Source of the DNA: Stenotrophomonas nitritireducens
Lineage (GTDB): Bacteria > Pseudomonadota > Gammaproteobacteria > Xanthomonadales > Xanthomonadaceae
DNA length: 64,000 bases
Direction: 5' to 3'
Assembly: GCF_001431425.1 (NCBI RefSeq)
Contig: NZ_LDJG01000008.1
Span: 124,001-188,000, forward strand
Below, piece after piece: positions 36,425 through 46,807 of the stretch (its first letter is position 1; each line of letters starts with the position of its first letter). A program made the position numbers and the translations under genes. Below the pieces are notes generated by a model. That model saw only the letters and a program-made list of their open reading frames with translations, did no database searches and was not told where the DNA came from.

Positions 36425-37678
36425 GTGACCGGCTTTCCCCACAGTGTCCATGCGCCGTCCCGGCCGCTGGACGGACAGAAGCTGCTGCTGTGCGTCGGTG
36501 GCGGCATCGCCGCCTACAAATCGCTGGAGCTGGTGCGCCGCCTGCGCGACGCCGGCGCCAGCGTGCAGGTGGCGATGACCGATGGCGCCCAGCAGTTCGT
36601 CACGCCGTTGAGCTTCCAGGCACTGTCCGGCCAGCCGGTCCGCACCACCCTGTGGGACAGCGCCGCCGAACAGGCCATGGGCCATATCGAACTGGCGCGC
36701 TGGGCCGACCGCGTCGTCATCGCGCCGGCCACCGCCGACCTGCTGGCGCGGCTGGCGCACGGCCATGCCGACGATCTGGTCAGCACCCTGTGCCTGGCCA
36801 CGACCGCGCCGCTGACGGTGTGCCCGGCGATGAACCACCGGATGTGGCTGCACCCGGCCACGCAGGCCAACATCGCGCTGCTGCGCGAGCGCGGCGTGCA
36901 GGTGGTCGGGCCGGAGGACGGCCCGCTGGCCGAGGGCGAATCCGGCCCCGGCCGGCTGAGCGAGCCGGAGGCGATCGTCGCCGCGCTGGCCGGCAATGCC
37001 GCGCCCACGGCGCCGGCCGCGCCGGACCGGCTGCACGGCATGCGCGTGCTGATCAGTGCCGGCCCCACGTATGAAGACCTGGACCCGGTGCGCTACGTCG
37101 GCAACCGCTCCAGCGGCAAGATGGGCTATTCGCTGGCCGCGGCCGCGGCGCGCCGTGGCGCGCAGGTGGTGCTGGTCAGCGGGCCGGTGCAGCTGCCGAC
37201 GCCGCCCGGCGTGCAGCGGGTGGACGTGCGCTCGGCCGCGCAGATGCGCGAAGCGGTGCTGGCCGCGCTGCCGGCCGATATCTATATCGGCGCCGCCGCG
37301 GTGGCTGACTACACGCCGCGCCAGGTGGCGCAGCAGAAGCTGAAGAAGACCGCAGGCAGCCAGACGCTGACGCTGGAGCTGGTGCGCACCCCGGACATCC
37401 TGGCCGAAGTGGCCGCGCAGGAGCAGGTGCTGAAGCTGGTGGTCGGCTTCGCCGCCGAGACCCACGACGTGGAGAAATACGCGCGCGGCAAGCTTGCCGA
37501 CAAGCATCTGGACCTGATCGTCGCCAACCAGGTCGGCATCGCCGGCGGCGGTTTCGAGAGCGACCAGAACGCGGCCACCGCCTACTGGAACGATGGCCAC
37601 CGCGTGTTCCCCGGCACCGCCAAGACGCAGCTGGCCGAACAACTGCTGGACCTGATCGCGGAGAGACTGGACGCATGA
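36425..37678 (+). CDS. coaBC: Bifunctional phosphopantothenoylcysteine decarboxylase/synthase CoaBC
   Basis: CoaBC makes 4'-phosphopantetheine in coenzyme A synthesis. The N-terminal flavin decarboxylase half has [20 protein letters not shown] and [10 protein letters not shown]. The C-terminal CTP-dependent synthase half has [20 protein letters not shown] with [10 protein letters not shown] and ends near [11 protein letters not shown] chose GTG 36425, with TAGGA 9 bases upstream, over GTG 36404; the start is uncertain. It overlaps dut by 4 bp (ATGA). Confidence 0.93.
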   Translation: MTGFPHSVHAPSRPLDGQKLLLCVGGGIAAYKSLELVRRLRDAGASVQVAMTDGAQQFVTPLSFQALSGQPVRTTLWDSAAEQAMGHIELARWADRVVIAPATADLLARLAHGHADDLVSTLCLATTAPLTVCPAMNHRMWLHPATQANIALLRERGVQVVGPEDGPLAEGESGPGRLSEPEAIVAALAGNAAPTAPAAPDRLHGMRVLISAGPTYEDLDPVRYVGNRSSGKMGYSLAAAAARRGAQVVLVSGPVQLPTPPGVQRVDVRSAAQMREAVLAALPADIYIGAAAVADYTPRQVAQQKLKKTAGSQTLTLELVRTPDILAEVAAQEQVLKLVVGFAAETHDVEKYARGKLADKHLDLIVANQVGIAGGGFESDQNAATAYWNDGHRVFPGTAKTQLAEQLLDLIAERLDA

Positions 37679-38148
37679 ATACGGACACCGCCCTGCAGCC
37701 GCTGCAGGTGAAACTGCTGGATCCCCGCTTCGGCGATGCCTGGCCGCTGCCGGCCTACGCCACCGAGGCCAGCGCCGGCATGGACCTGCGCGCAGCGATC
37801 GAGGCGCCGATGACCCTGGAGCCCGGCGATGCGGCGCTGCTGCCCAGCGGCATCGCCATTCATATCGCCGATCCGGGCCTGTGCGCCGTGGTGCTGCCGC
37901 GCTCCGGGCTCGGCCATCGCCACGGCATCGTGCTGGGCAACGGCACCGGCCTGATCGATGCCGACTACCAGGGGCCGCTGCTGATCAGCGTGTGGAACCG
38001 CGGCCGCGAGCCGTTCACCATCGAGCCGGGCGACCGCATCGCCCAGTTGGTCGTCATGCCGATCGCCCGCGTGACCTTGCAGGTGGTGGATACTTTCATC
38101 GACAGTGCGCGTGGAACGGGTGGATTCGGCCACACCGGAGTGCGCTGA
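37675..38148 (+). CDS. dut: dUTP diphosphatase
   Basis: Dut hydrolyses dUTP to dUMP, keeping uracil out of DNA and feeding dTMP synthesis. The trimeric-type motifs are all present in 157 residues: [10 protein letters not shown] (1), [20 protein letters not shown] (2 and 3 region), ERIAQ-like [10 protein letters not shown] (4) and the glycine-rich C-terminal arm [11 protein letters not shown] (5). It is coupled to coaBC by ATGA overlap and is 15 bp before the mutase gene. Confidence 0.96.
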   Translation: MNTDTALQPLQVKLLDPRFGDAWPLPAYATEASAGMDLRAAIEAPMTLEPGDAALLPSGIAIHIADPGLCAVVLPRSGLGHRHGIVLGNGTGLIDADYQGPLLISVWNRGREPFTIEPGDRIAQLVVMPIARVTLQVVDTFIDSARGTGGFGHTGVR

Positions 38149-38163
38149 CAGGGGAAACGCACG

Positions 38164-40512
38164 ATGAGCCAAGGGAACGAAAGCCGGCGTCCGCGCGCGG
38201 CGCTCGGCCGTTCGACACCGGTGCTGGCGGCGCTGCTGGTGCTGCTGGCCGGCTGGTTCGGCTGGGGCGCCTTCGAGCAGTGGCAGCAGGCCAGTACCGG
38301 CTCCAGGCTGGAACAGGCGCGCGACCAGGCGGTGGAGGAGCTGCACAAGACCATCGCCGCGCAGACCGCGCAGTTCGCCCGCCAGCTCGAGCTGGAACCG
38401 GTCAAGGCTGCCCTGGCCAAGGGCGACGCCGCCGCGGCGGCGTCTGCGATGCGCGAGAAATGGGACGGCGCGGACGATGCGCAGGTGTTCGATGGCGGGC
38501 TGTCCGACGCTTATGCCGACCCTGCCGCGTTCGGCTATTCGCGGCTGGCCCTGCTGGAACTGGCGATGAGCGAAGGCAAGCCGGTCGCGCGCGTGGTGCG
38601 CGACGGCAATGGGCCCCGCCTGGGCCTGGCCGCGCCGGTGCGCCTGCAGGAGCGGTCGGCGGTCGCCTACATCCGCCAGCCGCTGACCCGCCTGGGCGCG
38701 GTGTTCGACGCGCTGGACTCGCCGGATTCCGCCTTCCTCGGCCTGCGCCAGGGCGGCTTCACGGTATTTCGCCGGGGAGATGCGGCGCTGGGCAACGGCG
38801 CCGATGCGCTGGCGCGGCCGGTGGCCGACACCGGCCTGCGCGTGGTGGCGGAAGTGCCCGACACGACGACAGGCCCGCTGGGCCTGGGCACGGTGAGCAG
38901 TGCGACGGTCGCGGTGCTGATGCTGGCGACGGCGGTGCTGTTGCTGGTTGGCCGCAAGCGCCTGCGCCTGCCGGCGCTGCGCCGCGGTGGCGAAGCGCCG
39001 GCCGCCGATGACGGCGTCACCCTCAGCGAGGCGCTGGCGCAGGAACCGTTGCCTGTGGCGGCGGTACGCGAGCGCGAGGCCGGCGAGGAGCCGGCGGCGC
39101 CCGAGGCGGGCATCGGCGCCGTGGCTTCCGGCATTTTCCGCGCCTACGACATCCGCGGCGTGGTCGGCAGCGAGCTGACGCCGGCCGTGGCCACGCTGAT
39201 CGGCCAGGCCATCGGCAGCCAGGTACAGGCGCAGGGTCTGCGCGAGGTGGTGGTGGGCCGTGACGGCCGCCTGTCCGGCCCCGAGCTGGTGGCCGGACTG
39301 ATCGAAGGCCTGCGCCGCGCCGGTTGCGACGTCATCGACATCGGCATGGCGCCGACGCCGGTGGTGTATTTCGCCGCCTACCACCTGCGCGCCGGCAGCT
39401 GCGTGGTGGTGACCGGCAGCCACAACCCGCCGGACTACAACGGTTTCAAGATCGTCATCGGCGGCGAAACGCTGTCCGGCGAGGCGATCACCGACCTGTA
39501 CCGGCGCATCGCCGACGGCCGCCTGCAGCGCGCCGATGCGCCGGGCGGCCTGCAGCAGCGCGAGGTCATCGCCGACTACGTGCAGCGCATCGCCGACGAC
39601 GTGCAGCTGGACCGCCCGCTCAAGGTGGTGGCCGACGCCGGCAACGGCATTGCCGGCGCAGTGGCGCCGCAGCTGCTGGAGGCCATCGGCGCGGAGGTGA
39701 TCCCGCTGTACTGCGAGGTGGACGGGCAGTTCCCCAACCACCACCCGGACCCGAGCGAGCCGCACAATCTCGAGGACCTGGTGCAGATGGTCCGGCGTTT
39801 CGACGCCGACCTCGGCGTGGCCTTCGACGGCGACGGCGACCGCCTCGGCGTGGTGACCAGGGAAGGCAGGATCGTGTTCGCCGACCGCCTGCTGATGCTG
39901 TTCGCCGCCGACGTGCTGGCGCGCAACCCCGGCGCGATGGTCATCTACGACGTCAAGTGCACCGGCAGGCTGTCGGATTACATCCTGCGCAACGGCGGCA
40001 GCCCGATGATGTGGAAGACCGGGCACTCGCTGATCAAGGCGCGCATGCGCGAGACCGATGCCGAGCTGGCCGGCGAGATGAGCGGCCACTTCTTCTTCAA
40101 GGAGCGCTGGTACGGTTTCGACGATGGCCTGTATGCGGCCGCGCGCCTGCTGGAGATCCTGGCCCAGCGCGAGGAAGGCCCGTCCGAGGTGCTCGACGAG
40201 CTGCCCGATGCGATCTCCACGCCGGAGCTGAAGGTGGCGGTGGCCGAGGGCACCCAGCACGCGCAGGTGGCGCTGGTGGTGGCCGCGGCGCAGGCCGAGG
40301 ATTCGCCGTTCGCCGGTGCCCGCATCTCCACCATCGACGGCCTGCGTGCCGATTTCGGCGACGGCTGGGGCCTGGTGCGCGCCTCCAACACCACGCCGGT
40401 GCTGGTGCTGCGCTTCGAGGCGGACGATGAGGCCGCGCTGGAGCGGATCAAGGGCCTGTTCCGCGACCAGCTGCGGCAGGTGCTGCCGGCGGGGACCGAG
40501 CTGGGCTTCTGA
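38164..40512 (+). CDS. Membrane-anchored phosphomannomutase/phosphoglucomutase (XanA/AlgC type)
   Basis: A 782-residue protein in two parts. Residues 1-320: membrane segment at ~18-36, a ~200-residue periplasmic domain (~38-238), second membrane span at ~241-263, then a linker. Residues ~322-782 form a complete alpha-D-phosphohexomutase: AYDIRGVVGSELT, phospho-serine S419 in VVTGSHNPPDYNGFK, metal loop FDGDGDRLGVV, sugar loop GEMSGHFFFKERW, phosphate loop RASNTTPVLVLRFE. It interconverts hexose 1- and 6-phosphates for LPS and exopolysaccharide precursors. The membrane-tethered N-terminal part occurs in xanthomonads and pseudomonads and may be sensory; that is inference. Confidence 0.9.
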   Translation: MSQGNESRRPRAALGRSTPVLAALLVLLAGWFGWGAFEQWQQASTGSRLEQARDQAVEELHKTIAAQTAQFARQLELEPVKAALAKGDAAAAASAMREKWDGADDAQVFDGGLSDAYADPAAFGYSRLALLELAMSEGKPVARVVRDGNGPRLGLAAPVRLQERSAVAYIRQPLTRLGAVFDALDSPDSAFLGLRQGGFTVFRRGDAALGNGADALARPVADTGLRVVAEVPDTTTGPLGLGTVSSATVAVLMLATAVLLLVGRKRLRLPALRRGGEAPAADDGVTLSEALAQEPLPVAAVREREAGEEPAAPEAGIGAVASGIFRAYDIRGVVGSELTPAVATLIGQAIGSQVQAQGLREVVVGRDGRLSGPELVAGLIEGLRRAGCDVIDIGMAPTPVVYFAAYHLRAGSCVVVTGSHNPPDYNGFKIVIGGETLSGEAITDLYRRIADGRLQRADAPGGLQQREVIADYVQRIADDVQLDRPLKVVADAGNGIAGAVAPQLLEAIGAEVIPLYCEVDGQFPNHHPDPSEPHNLEDLVQMVRRFDADLGVAFDGDGDRLGVVTREGRIVFADRLLMLFAADVLARNPGAMVIYDVKCTGRLSDYILRNGGSPMMWKTGHSLIKARMRETDAELAGEMSGHFFFKERWYGFDDGLYAAARLLEILAQREEGPSEVLDELPDAISTPELKVAVAEGTQHAQVALVVAAAQAEDSPFAGARISTIDGLRADFGDGWGLVRASNTTPVLVLRFEADDEAALERIKGLFRDQLRQVLPAGTELGF

Positions 40513-40523
40513 TCGCCGCCGTG

Positions 40524-40760
40524 GTCGCGCCGGGCAGCGCCCGGTGGGGCTTTGGCTGGGACTGCCACAGCGGGGCGTTGCCCCGCTCTACAGGTTGGCT
40601 GTGCTCTGTAGCGCCGGGCAACGCCCGGCGGGGCTTCGGTTGGGAATGCCACAGCGGGGCTTTGCCCCGCTCTACAAGGAGCGCGGTGTTCTGTAGCGCC
40701 GGGCAACGCCCGGCGGGGCCTTCGCAGGTAGTGCCGCAGCGGGGCGTTGCCCCGCTCTAC
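40524..40760. repeat. REP cluster C: three GTAG...CTAC palindrome pairs
   Basis: Units at 40524-40591 (left end degraded to GTCG), 40608-40675 and 40693-40760. Sequence and order match cluster B: GCGCCGGGCAACGCCCGGCG, a variable spacer, then AGCGGGGCGTTGCCCCGCTC, ending TAC. The cluster lies between the convergent mutase and kdpE genes. The last CTA is the kdpE stop codon on the minus strand. Confidence 0.85.
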
Positions 40761-41470
40761 AGGGGCATCGCGTGGAAGCGCAGGCCGACGCCGGGTTCGG
40801 TGAACAGGTAGCGCGATTCCAACGCCGAGTCGCCGAGCTTGTGCCGCAGCCGGCCGACCAGGATGCGCAGGTAATGCGTGTCGTGGCGATGGCTCGGCCC
40901 CCAGACTTCCTGCAGGATCTGCGGCTGGGTGACCACGCGCCCGGCATTGCGCAGCAGCAGCGCCAGCAGCGCGTATTCCTTGCGGGTCAACGCCACCGCC
41001 GCACCGTCCAGGCGTACCTCGCGGCGGGCCAGGTCGATGAGCAGGTGGCCGTCGTCGAACAGCGGCACCTGGCCTTCGCCGTCGGCGCTGCGGCCGCGCA
41101 GCAGCGCCCTTGCCCGCGCCATCAGTTCCTGCGTGCCGAAAGGCTTGGTCACGTAATCGTTGGCGCCGTTGTCCAGCGCCCGCACCTTCTCCGCTTCGCC
41201 GGCGCGCACGCTGAGCATGATCACCGGCACCTGGCTCCATTGGCGCAGTTCGGCCAGCACGTCGTGGCCCTCCATGTCGGGCAGGCCGATGTCCAGGATC
41301 ACCAGGTCGGCGCCTTCGCCGGCAAGTTTGCGCAGGCCTTCGCCGCCCGTGGCCGCCTGGCTGGTGGCGTAGCCCTGCGCGCGCAGCGAGATGTCGAGGA
41401 AGCGGCGGATCTGCACCTCGTCGTCGATCACCAGCACGCGCGCCGGCGGGATGGCGGGGGCGTCAGCCAT
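40757..41470 (-). CDS. kdpE: KDP operon response regulator KdpE
   Basis: KdpE activates kdpFABC when phosphorylated by KdpD under potassium limitation. The 237-residue OmpR-type regulator has the receiver acidic pair (VLVIDDEVQIRRFL), phospho-Asp in DLVILDIGLPDMEG and Lys in NDYVTKPFGTQEL, and a winged-helix C-terminus (VALTRKEYALLALLLRNAGR ... THYLRILVGRLRHKLG). Its start overlaps the kdpD end by 8 bp. The stop codon TAG belongs to a REP element, so the tail (RFHAMPL) may be species-specific. Confidence 0.96.
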   Translation of the reverse strand: MADAPAIPPARVLVIDDEVQIRRFLDISLRAQGYATSQAATGGEGLRKLAGEGADLVILDIGLPDMEGHDVLAELRQWSQVPVIMLSVRAGEAEKVRALDNGANDYVTKPFGTQELMARARALLRGRSADGEGQVPLFDDGHLLIDLARREVRLDGAAVALTRKEYALLALLLRNAGRVVTQPQILQEVWGPSHRHDTHYLRILVGRLRHKLGDSALESRYLFTEPGVGLRFHAMPL

Positions 41471-44123
41471 CGTCGCGCGGGCTCTCCGGATGCGGCTGGA
41501 GCAGGGGCAGGGTCATGCGCACCAGCGTACCGCGGCCATCGCGGCCAGGCAGCGCTTCGACGTGGCCGCCGTGCGCGCCGATCATGCCCTGGCAGATGGT
41601 CAGGCCCAGGCCGGTGCCCTGGCGGCCACGGTCGCCGCGTTCCACGCTGTAGAACATGTCGAAAATGCGCGCACGCTCGGCATCGGGAATGCCCGGCCCC
41701 TCGTCGATCACCTCGATGCACAGTTCGCCGCCGTGCAGGCGCGCGCGCACCTCGACCGCGATGCCCGGGGGCGAGAACTTGGCCGCGTTCTCCATTACGT
41801 TGAACAGCGCCTGTTCGACCAGCGCCGGATGCACCCAGATCGGCGGCAGGTCGTGCGGGATGTCCAGCTTCAGCAGCGCATCCGGCTGGTAACGCTGCAG
41901 GCGCCGCGCCGCCGAGCCGATCAGCTCGTCCACGCCGATCCAGTCGCGGTTGAGCTTGAGACCGTCGTGGCCGAGCCGGGTCATGTCCAGCAGGTTCTGG
42001 ATGTAGCGGTCCAGGCGTTCGCCCTCGACCACGATGGTGTCGAGCAGCGCGCGGCGGTCGCTGGCGTCCATCGCCTCGGCATAGCTGGAAAGGCTGTCGG
42101 CCGAACCGATCATCGCTGCCAGCGGCGAGCGCAGGTCGTGCGACACCGAGGACAGCAGGGCCGAGCGCAGGCGTTCGGTCTCGTTGTGCAGGTGCGCGGT
42201 TTCCAGGTCGGCGACCAGGCGCGTGCGCAGCGCCGCCTGGGCGATGTCGTCGGCCATGGCTTCGGCCAACTGGCGCTGCTCCGGCGCCAGCCGCGGGTAC
42301 TGGCGGTCCAGGCGCAGGCCGGCCACGCCGATACCGTGCCCTTCGCCGTCCAGCAGCGGCAGGAACCACCAGTCGGCGCCGGCCAGGGTGTCGGTGAAGC
42401 GGCCCGCCGGCTGGCCATGGCGCAAGGCCCAGTCTGCCGCGGCCAGGTCGGTGGCGCCGGGCGCCGCGCTGCCACTGGTACTGGTGTCCTGTGCGATCCG
42501 CACCCAGGCCGGCGAATCGAGGGCCTGCTCCAGCGCGACGCGGCCGGCGTGCGCCACCTGCGCGTTGTCGGTCGCGCCGACCAGTTGCCGGCCCAGCGCC
42601 TGGCGCACGTTTGCATGGCGGTTGGCCGCGCGCAGCGCCACCACCTGCATGCGCAGCCGCGACGCGAGCCGCCCGGCCACCAGCGCCGCGGCCAGGAACA
42701 GGAACACGGTGATCACGCCCTGGCGCGCGTTGATGGCGAAGGTGAAGCGCGGGGCGATGAAGAAGAAGTTGTAGGCCAGGAAGCACAGCGTGGCCGCCAG
42801 CACCGCCGCGCTCATGCGCGTGCGCGCGGCCACCAGCACCACGGCGACGATGAACACCATCGCCAGGTCGCTCAGGCCGATCCAGCGTTCGCCCAGCCAC
42901 GCCGCCAGGCAGGCCGCGGCGGTGGCCAGCAGCGCCAGCGCCGCGTCCCTGCTCCAGTTCTCCGGATCGAGCGACAGCCCGGTGCGGCGCGCGCTGGCGC
43001 GCGCCTGCGGCGTACTGATGATGGTGATTTCGTAGTGCGCGCCGCGCTGGATCAGCTGCTGGGTCAGGGTCTGGTTGAACAGCCGCGCCAGCGGGCGTTC
43101 GCGGGTGCGGCCCAGCACCAGGGTGGAAACGGCGTTGTGCGAGGCGTAGTCCAGCAGCACGTCGGCGATGCCCGGCCCATGCAGCAGTTCGGCATCGCCA
43201 CCGAGACGGCGCGCCAGCGCGAAGGCGGCGTCGATCTCGCGGCCGGTGGCCTCGTCGTGGCGGCGGTTCCGCACCGTCACCACCGTCCACGGCGCGTCGC
43301 GGCGCTCGGCAATGCGCCGCGCCACGCGCACCAGGTATTCGCTCTGGCCGCCGCCGTCGATGGCGACCAGCACCCGCCGCCGCAACGGCAGGTTGCCCTC
43401 GCCGCGCGCCGCCCGCGCCTCGCGCAGGCTGCTGTCGACGCGGTCGGCGGCCTCCTGCATGGCCAGTTCGCGCAGCGCGGTGAGGTTGGCCGGCGAGAAG
43501 AACGCCTGCAGCGCCTGCGCGGCCTGTTCGGGCACGTACACCTTGCCCTGGCGCAGGCGCTCGATCAGTTCGCGCGGCGGCAGGTCGACCAGCACGATGT
43601 CGTGCAGGCGGTCGAACACCACGTCCGGCACGGTCTCGCCGACGCGTACGCCGGTGATGCGCATCACCACGTCGTTGAGGGTTTCCAGATGCTGGATGTT
43701 GATGGTCGTCCAGACGTCGATGCCGGCGTCGAGCAGTTCCATCACGTCCTGCCAGCGCCGTTCGTGGCGGCTGCCGGGTGCGTTGCGGTGGGCCAGTTCG
43801 TCGACCAGCACCAGCGCCGGGTGCCGCGCCAGCACCGCGTCCAGGTCCATTTCCTGCAGGCGGTGGCCGCGGTAATCGACTTCGCGCAGCGCGATCGCCG
43901 GCAGCCCGCCCAGCAGCGCGGCGGTGTCGCTGCGGCCATGCGTTTCCACCACGGCCGCGACCACATCCACGCCGCGGCGCCGCTGTTCCTGCGCGCGGGT
44001 GAGCATGGCGTAGGTCTTGCCGACGCCGGGCGCGGCGCCGAGGAAGGCCGTCAGCTTGCCGCCGGCCTCGCGTTGCAGGCTTTCGGCCAGCGCATCGGCC
44101 TGGCGGCTGCGGGGGTCGTTCAT
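41463..44123 (-). CDS. kdpD: Potassium-sensing histidine kinase KdpD
   Basis: KdpD senses potassium limitation and controls KdpE. The 886-residue protein has every expected domain: N-terminal KdpD domain with Walker A GAAPGVGKT (~29-37), a universal-stress-like domain (VLVAIDGGGQSEYLVRVARR), four membrane spans at ~390-480, a GAF-like domain, HisKA with SSVSHDLRSPLAAMIGSADS (phospho-His ~residue 668), and HATPase with NVMENAAKFSPPGIAVEVRA and GTGLGLTICQGMIGAHGGHV. It is 36 bp from kdpC and overlaps kdpE. Confidence 0.96.
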   Translation of the reverse strand: MNDPRSRQADALAESLQREAGGKLTAFLGAAPGVGKTYAMLTRAQEQRRRGVDVVAAVVETHGRSDTAALLGGLPAIALREVDYRGHRLQEMDLDAVLARHPALVLVDELAHRNAPGSRHERRWQDVMELLDAGIDVWTTINIQHLETLNDVVMRITGVRVGETVPDVVFDRLHDIVLVDLPPRELIERLRQGKVYVPEQAAQALQAFFSPANLTALRELAMQEAADRVDSSLREARAARGEGNLPLRRRVLVAIDGGGQSEYLVRVARRIAERRDAPWTVVTVRNRRHDEATGREIDAAFALARRLGGDAELLHGPGIADVLLDYASHNAVSTLVLGRTRERPLARLFNQTLTQQLIQRGAHYEITIISTPQARASARRTGLSLDPENWSRDAALALLATAAACLAAWLGERWIGLSDLAMVFIVAVVLVAARTRMSAAVLAATLCFLAYNFFFIAPRFTFAINARQGVITVFLFLAAALVAGRLASRLRMQVVALRAANRHANVRQALGRQLVGATDNAQVAHAGRVALEQALDSPAWVRIAQDTSTSGSAAPGATDLAAADWALRHGQPAGRFTDTLAGADWWFLPLLDGEGHGIGVAGLRLDRQYPRLAPEQRQLAEAMADDIAQAALRTRLVADLETAHLHNETERLRSALLSSVSHDLRSPLAAMIGSADSLSSYAEAMDASDRRALLDTIVVEGERLDRYIQNLLDMTRLGHDGLKLNRDWIGVDELIGSAARRLQRYQPDALLKLDIPHDLPPIWVHPALVEQALFNVMENAAKFSPPGIAVEVRARLHGGELCIEVIDEGPGIPDAERARIFDMFYSVERGDRGRQGTGLGLTICQGMIGAHGGHVEALPGRDGRGTLVRMTLPLLQPHPESPRDDG

Positions 44124-44159
44124 GGCCGCGATTGTGCGCCGTGTCCGGCAGGCGGGGAA

Positions 44160-44750
44160 TCAGGGCGCATGCGCGGCGGCATCCAGGGCCCGGTTCAACG
44201 CGACCACGTTGACGCGCGGCTGCCCGAACACGCCCCATTGCCGGTCCTGCAGCTGGTCCTCCAGCAGCGCCTGCACGCGCTGCGGCGGCCAGCCGCGCGC
44301 GCGCGCCACGCGCGCCACCTGCAACCGCGCCGCCGCCGGCGAGAGTTGCGGGTCGAGTCCGCTGGCGGATGCGGTGACCAGATCGCCCGGTACCTGCGCC
44401 GGCGCGACCCGCTCGCGCGCGGCCACGGCGGAGGTGGCCGCGGCCACGCGCCTGGCCAGTTCCGGATTGCTGCGCGCCAGGTTGCTGCCGGCGGCGGCCA
44501 TCGGGTCGTAGCCGGCTGCCGATGGCCGTGCCTGGAAATAGCCGTCGCCCGCGAAGGGCTGCGCCAGCAGGACGGAGCCGCGCACCGTGCCGTCGGCGTC
44601 GCGGACCAGGCTGCCGTCGGCCTGCGCCGGGAACAGCGTGCCGGCGATGCCGGTGGCGAGCAGGGCGTAGAGCAGGCCGGTACCGAGCAGGCCGAACAGC
44701 GTCAGGCCGATGGCCGGGCGCCACAGTGGAGTGTGCATTGCAGGATTCAT
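44160..44750 (-). CDS. kdpC: Potassium-transporting ATPase subunit KdpC
   Basis: KdpC stabilises the KdpFABC complex and aids ATP binding. The 196-residue protein has one N-terminal membrane span ([20 protein letters not shown]), then the periplasmic part with [20 protein letters not shown] and [20 protein letters not shown], and ends [12 protein letters not shown], all typical. It starts at ATG 44750, overlapping the kdpB stop by 4 bp. Confidence 0.95.
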   Translation of the reverse strand: MNPAMHTPLWRPAIGLTLFGLLGTGLLYALLATGIAGTLFPAQADGSLVRDADGTVRGSVLLAQPFAGDGYFQARPSAAGYDPMAAAGSNLARSNPELARRVAAATSAVAARERVAPAQVPGDLVTASASGLDPQLSPAAARLQVARVARARGWPPQRVQALLEDQLQDRQWGVFGQPRVNVVALNRALDAAAHAP

Positions 44751-46807
44751 GTGCCGGACACCAGGACGAGGAGAAGGTCGATGGCCTTGATCGCCACGAA
44801 GGGCAGCAGCACGCCGCCGACGCCGTAGACCAGCATGTTCCGGCGCAGCAGCGCGGTGGCGCTGGCCGGGCGGAAGCGCACGCCGCGCAGCGCCAGCGGG
44901 ATCAGGGCCGGAATCACCAGCGCGTTGAAGACCAGCGCCGCCAGTACCGCGTTGCGTGGGCTGGAGAGCTGCATCACGTTCAGCGCCGCCATCGACGGGA
45001 TGGCCGCGGCGAACAGCGCCGGCAGGATCGCGAAATACTTGGAGACGTCGTTGGCCAGCGAGAAGGTGGTCAGCGCGCCGCGGGTGATCAGCTGCTGCTT
45101 GCCCACTTCCACCACCGCCAGCAGCTTGGCCGGGTCCGAATCCAGGTCGACCATGTTGCCGGCCTCCTTGGCCGCCTGCGTGCCGGAATTCATCGCCAGG
45201 CCGATGTCGGCCTGGGCCAGCGCCGGGGCGTCGTTGGTGCCGTCGCCGACCATCGCCACCAGCCGCCCACCGGCCTGTTCGCTGCGGATGCGCGCCAGCT
45301 TGTCCTCGGGCCTGGCCTGGGCGATGTAGTCGTCCACCCCGGCTTCGGCGGCGATGGCCGCGGCGGTCAACGGGTTGTCGCCGGTGATCATCACCGTGCG
45401 GATGCCCATCGCCCGCAGCTGCGCGAACTTCTCGCGCATGCCGTGCTTGACCACGTCCGACAACGCCACCACGCCGAGCACATGGCGGCCTTCGCACACC
45501 ACCAGCGGGGTGGCGCCACCGCGGGCGACCTGCTCCACGCGCGCCTGCAGCTCGTTGGGTACGTTGCCGCCCAGCGCCTGCACGTGCGCGGCGATGGCGT
45601 CGGCTGCACCCTTGCGGATGCGGCGGCCGTCGTCCAGGTCGACGCCGGACATGCGGGTCTGCGCGCTGAAGGCCAGGTAGTCCGCTCTTTCCGGTTCGCT
45701 GGCGGCGCATCCCTGCTCGCGGGCCAGCCGCACGATCGATTTGCCCTCCGGGGTCGGGTCGGCCAGCGAGGACAGCAGGGCCGCTTCGCGCAGCTGCGCG
45801 GCATCGATGCCGGCCAGCGCATGGAAGGCCGTGGCCTGGCGGTCGCCGTAGGTGATGGTGCCGGTCTTGTCGAGCAGCAGCACGTCCACGTCGCCGGCCA
45901 CTTCCACCGCCTTGCCGGACTTGGCCAGCACGTTGGCGGCCAATGCCCGGTTCATGCCGGCGATGCCGATGGCCGGCAGCAGGCCGCCGATGGTGGTCGG
46001 GATCAGGCACACCAGCAGCGCGATCAGCAGCAGCGGATCGACGCGTACGCCGACGAAGCCGGCGATCGCCGGCAGCGTCGCCACTACCACCAGGAAGGTC
46101 AGCGACATCGCCGCCAGCAGCAGGGTCAGCGCGATCTCGTTCGGCGTCTTCTGCCGGTTGGCGCCTTCCACCAGCGCGATCATGCGGTCCAGGAAGCTGT
46201 GCCCCGGCTCGGCGGTGACGCGCACGATGATCTGGTCCGACAGCACCTTGGTGCCGCCGATGACGCCGGAGCGGTCGGTGCCGGCCTCGCGCAGCACCGG
46301 TGCCGACTCGCCCGTGACCGCGGCCTCGTTGATGGTGGCCAGGCCCTGCACGATCTCGCCGTCGGCCGGCACGAGTTCGCCGGCGGAGACGATCACGTGG
46401 TCGCCCGGGCGCAGCTCGGCCGCGGCGACGGTGCTTTCGGCCGCGCCTGGTTGCGGCGCGGCCAGGCGGCGCGCCACCAGGTCCCTGCGTGCGCGCCGCA
46501 GCGAGGCCGCCTGGCCGCGGCCGCGCGCTTCGGCCACGGCTTCGGCGAAGTTGCCGAACAATACGGTCGCCAGCAGGATCGCGGTGACCGCCAGGCCGAA
46601 GCCCAGCGGTGCGTTGCCGGTGAGCGTGAGCAGCAGCGCCAGCAGGGTGCCGGCCATGACGATGGCCATCACCGGGTTGTGCAGCAGATGCATCGGCGCC
46701 AGCTTGCGGACCGACTCCAGCAGGGCGCGCCGCCAGCCTGCGGCGTCGAGCAGGGGCGGGCGGCGCATGGCGGCCCGGGAAACAGGGGGGGACATCGGGA
46801 TGTTCAT
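44747..46807 (-). CDS. kdpB: Potassium-transporting P-type ATPase subunit KdpB
   Basis: KdpB hydrolyses ATP to power high-affinity potassium uptake. The 686-residue P-type ATPase shows TGES at 165-168, the phosphorylated Asp313 in [12 protein letters not shown], the nucleotide domain [12 protein letters not shown], and the hinge [20 protein letters not shown]. The inhibitory Ser162-type site of E. coli corresponds to this TGES region. It overlaps kdpA and kdpC by 4 bp at each end. Confidence 0.97.
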   Translation of the reverse strand: MNIPMSPPVSRAAMRRPPLLDAAGWRRALLESVRKLAPMHLLHNPVMAIVMAGTLLALLLTLTGNAPLGFGLAVTAILLATVLFGNFAEAVAEARGRGQAASLRRARRDLVARRLAAPQPGAAESTVAAAELRPGDHVIVSAGELVPADGEIVQGLATINEAAVTGESAPVLREAGTDRSGVIGGTKVLSDQIIVRVTAEPGHSFLDRMIALVEGANRQKTPNEIALTLLLAAMSLTFLVVVATLPAIAGFVGVRVDPLLLIALLVCLIPTTIGGLLPAIGIAGMNRALAANVLAKSGKAVEVAGDVDVLLLDKTGTITYGDRQATAFHALAGIDAAQLREAALLSSLADPTPEGKSIVRLAREQGCAASEPERADYLAFSAQTRMSGVDLDDGRRIRKGAADAIAAHVQALGGNVPNELQARVEQVARGGATPLVVCEGRHVLGVVALSDVVKHGMREKFAQLRAMGIRTVMITGDNPLTAAAIAAEAGVDDYIAQARPEDKLARIRSEQAGGRLVAMVGDGTNDAPALAQADIGLAMNSGTQAAKEAGNMVDLDSDPAKLLAVVEVGKQQLITRGALTTFSLANDVSKYFAILPALFAAAIPSMAALNVMQLSSPRNAVLAALVFNALVIPALIPLALRGVRFRPASATALLRRNMLVYGVGGVLLPFVAIKAIDLLLVLVSGT

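Noticed and set aside
37582..40260. Minus-strand open frame of 892 codons opposite dut and the mutase gene
   Set aside because: Shadow frame of well-conserved genes; no recognisable domain, His/Gln/Arg-rich translation typical of antisense frames.
40757..44123. kdpD/kdpE as a generic two-component system unrelated to potassium
   Set aside because: The KdpD N-terminal domain with Walker A motif, the Usp-like domain and the adjacency to kdpFABC make the assignment specific.
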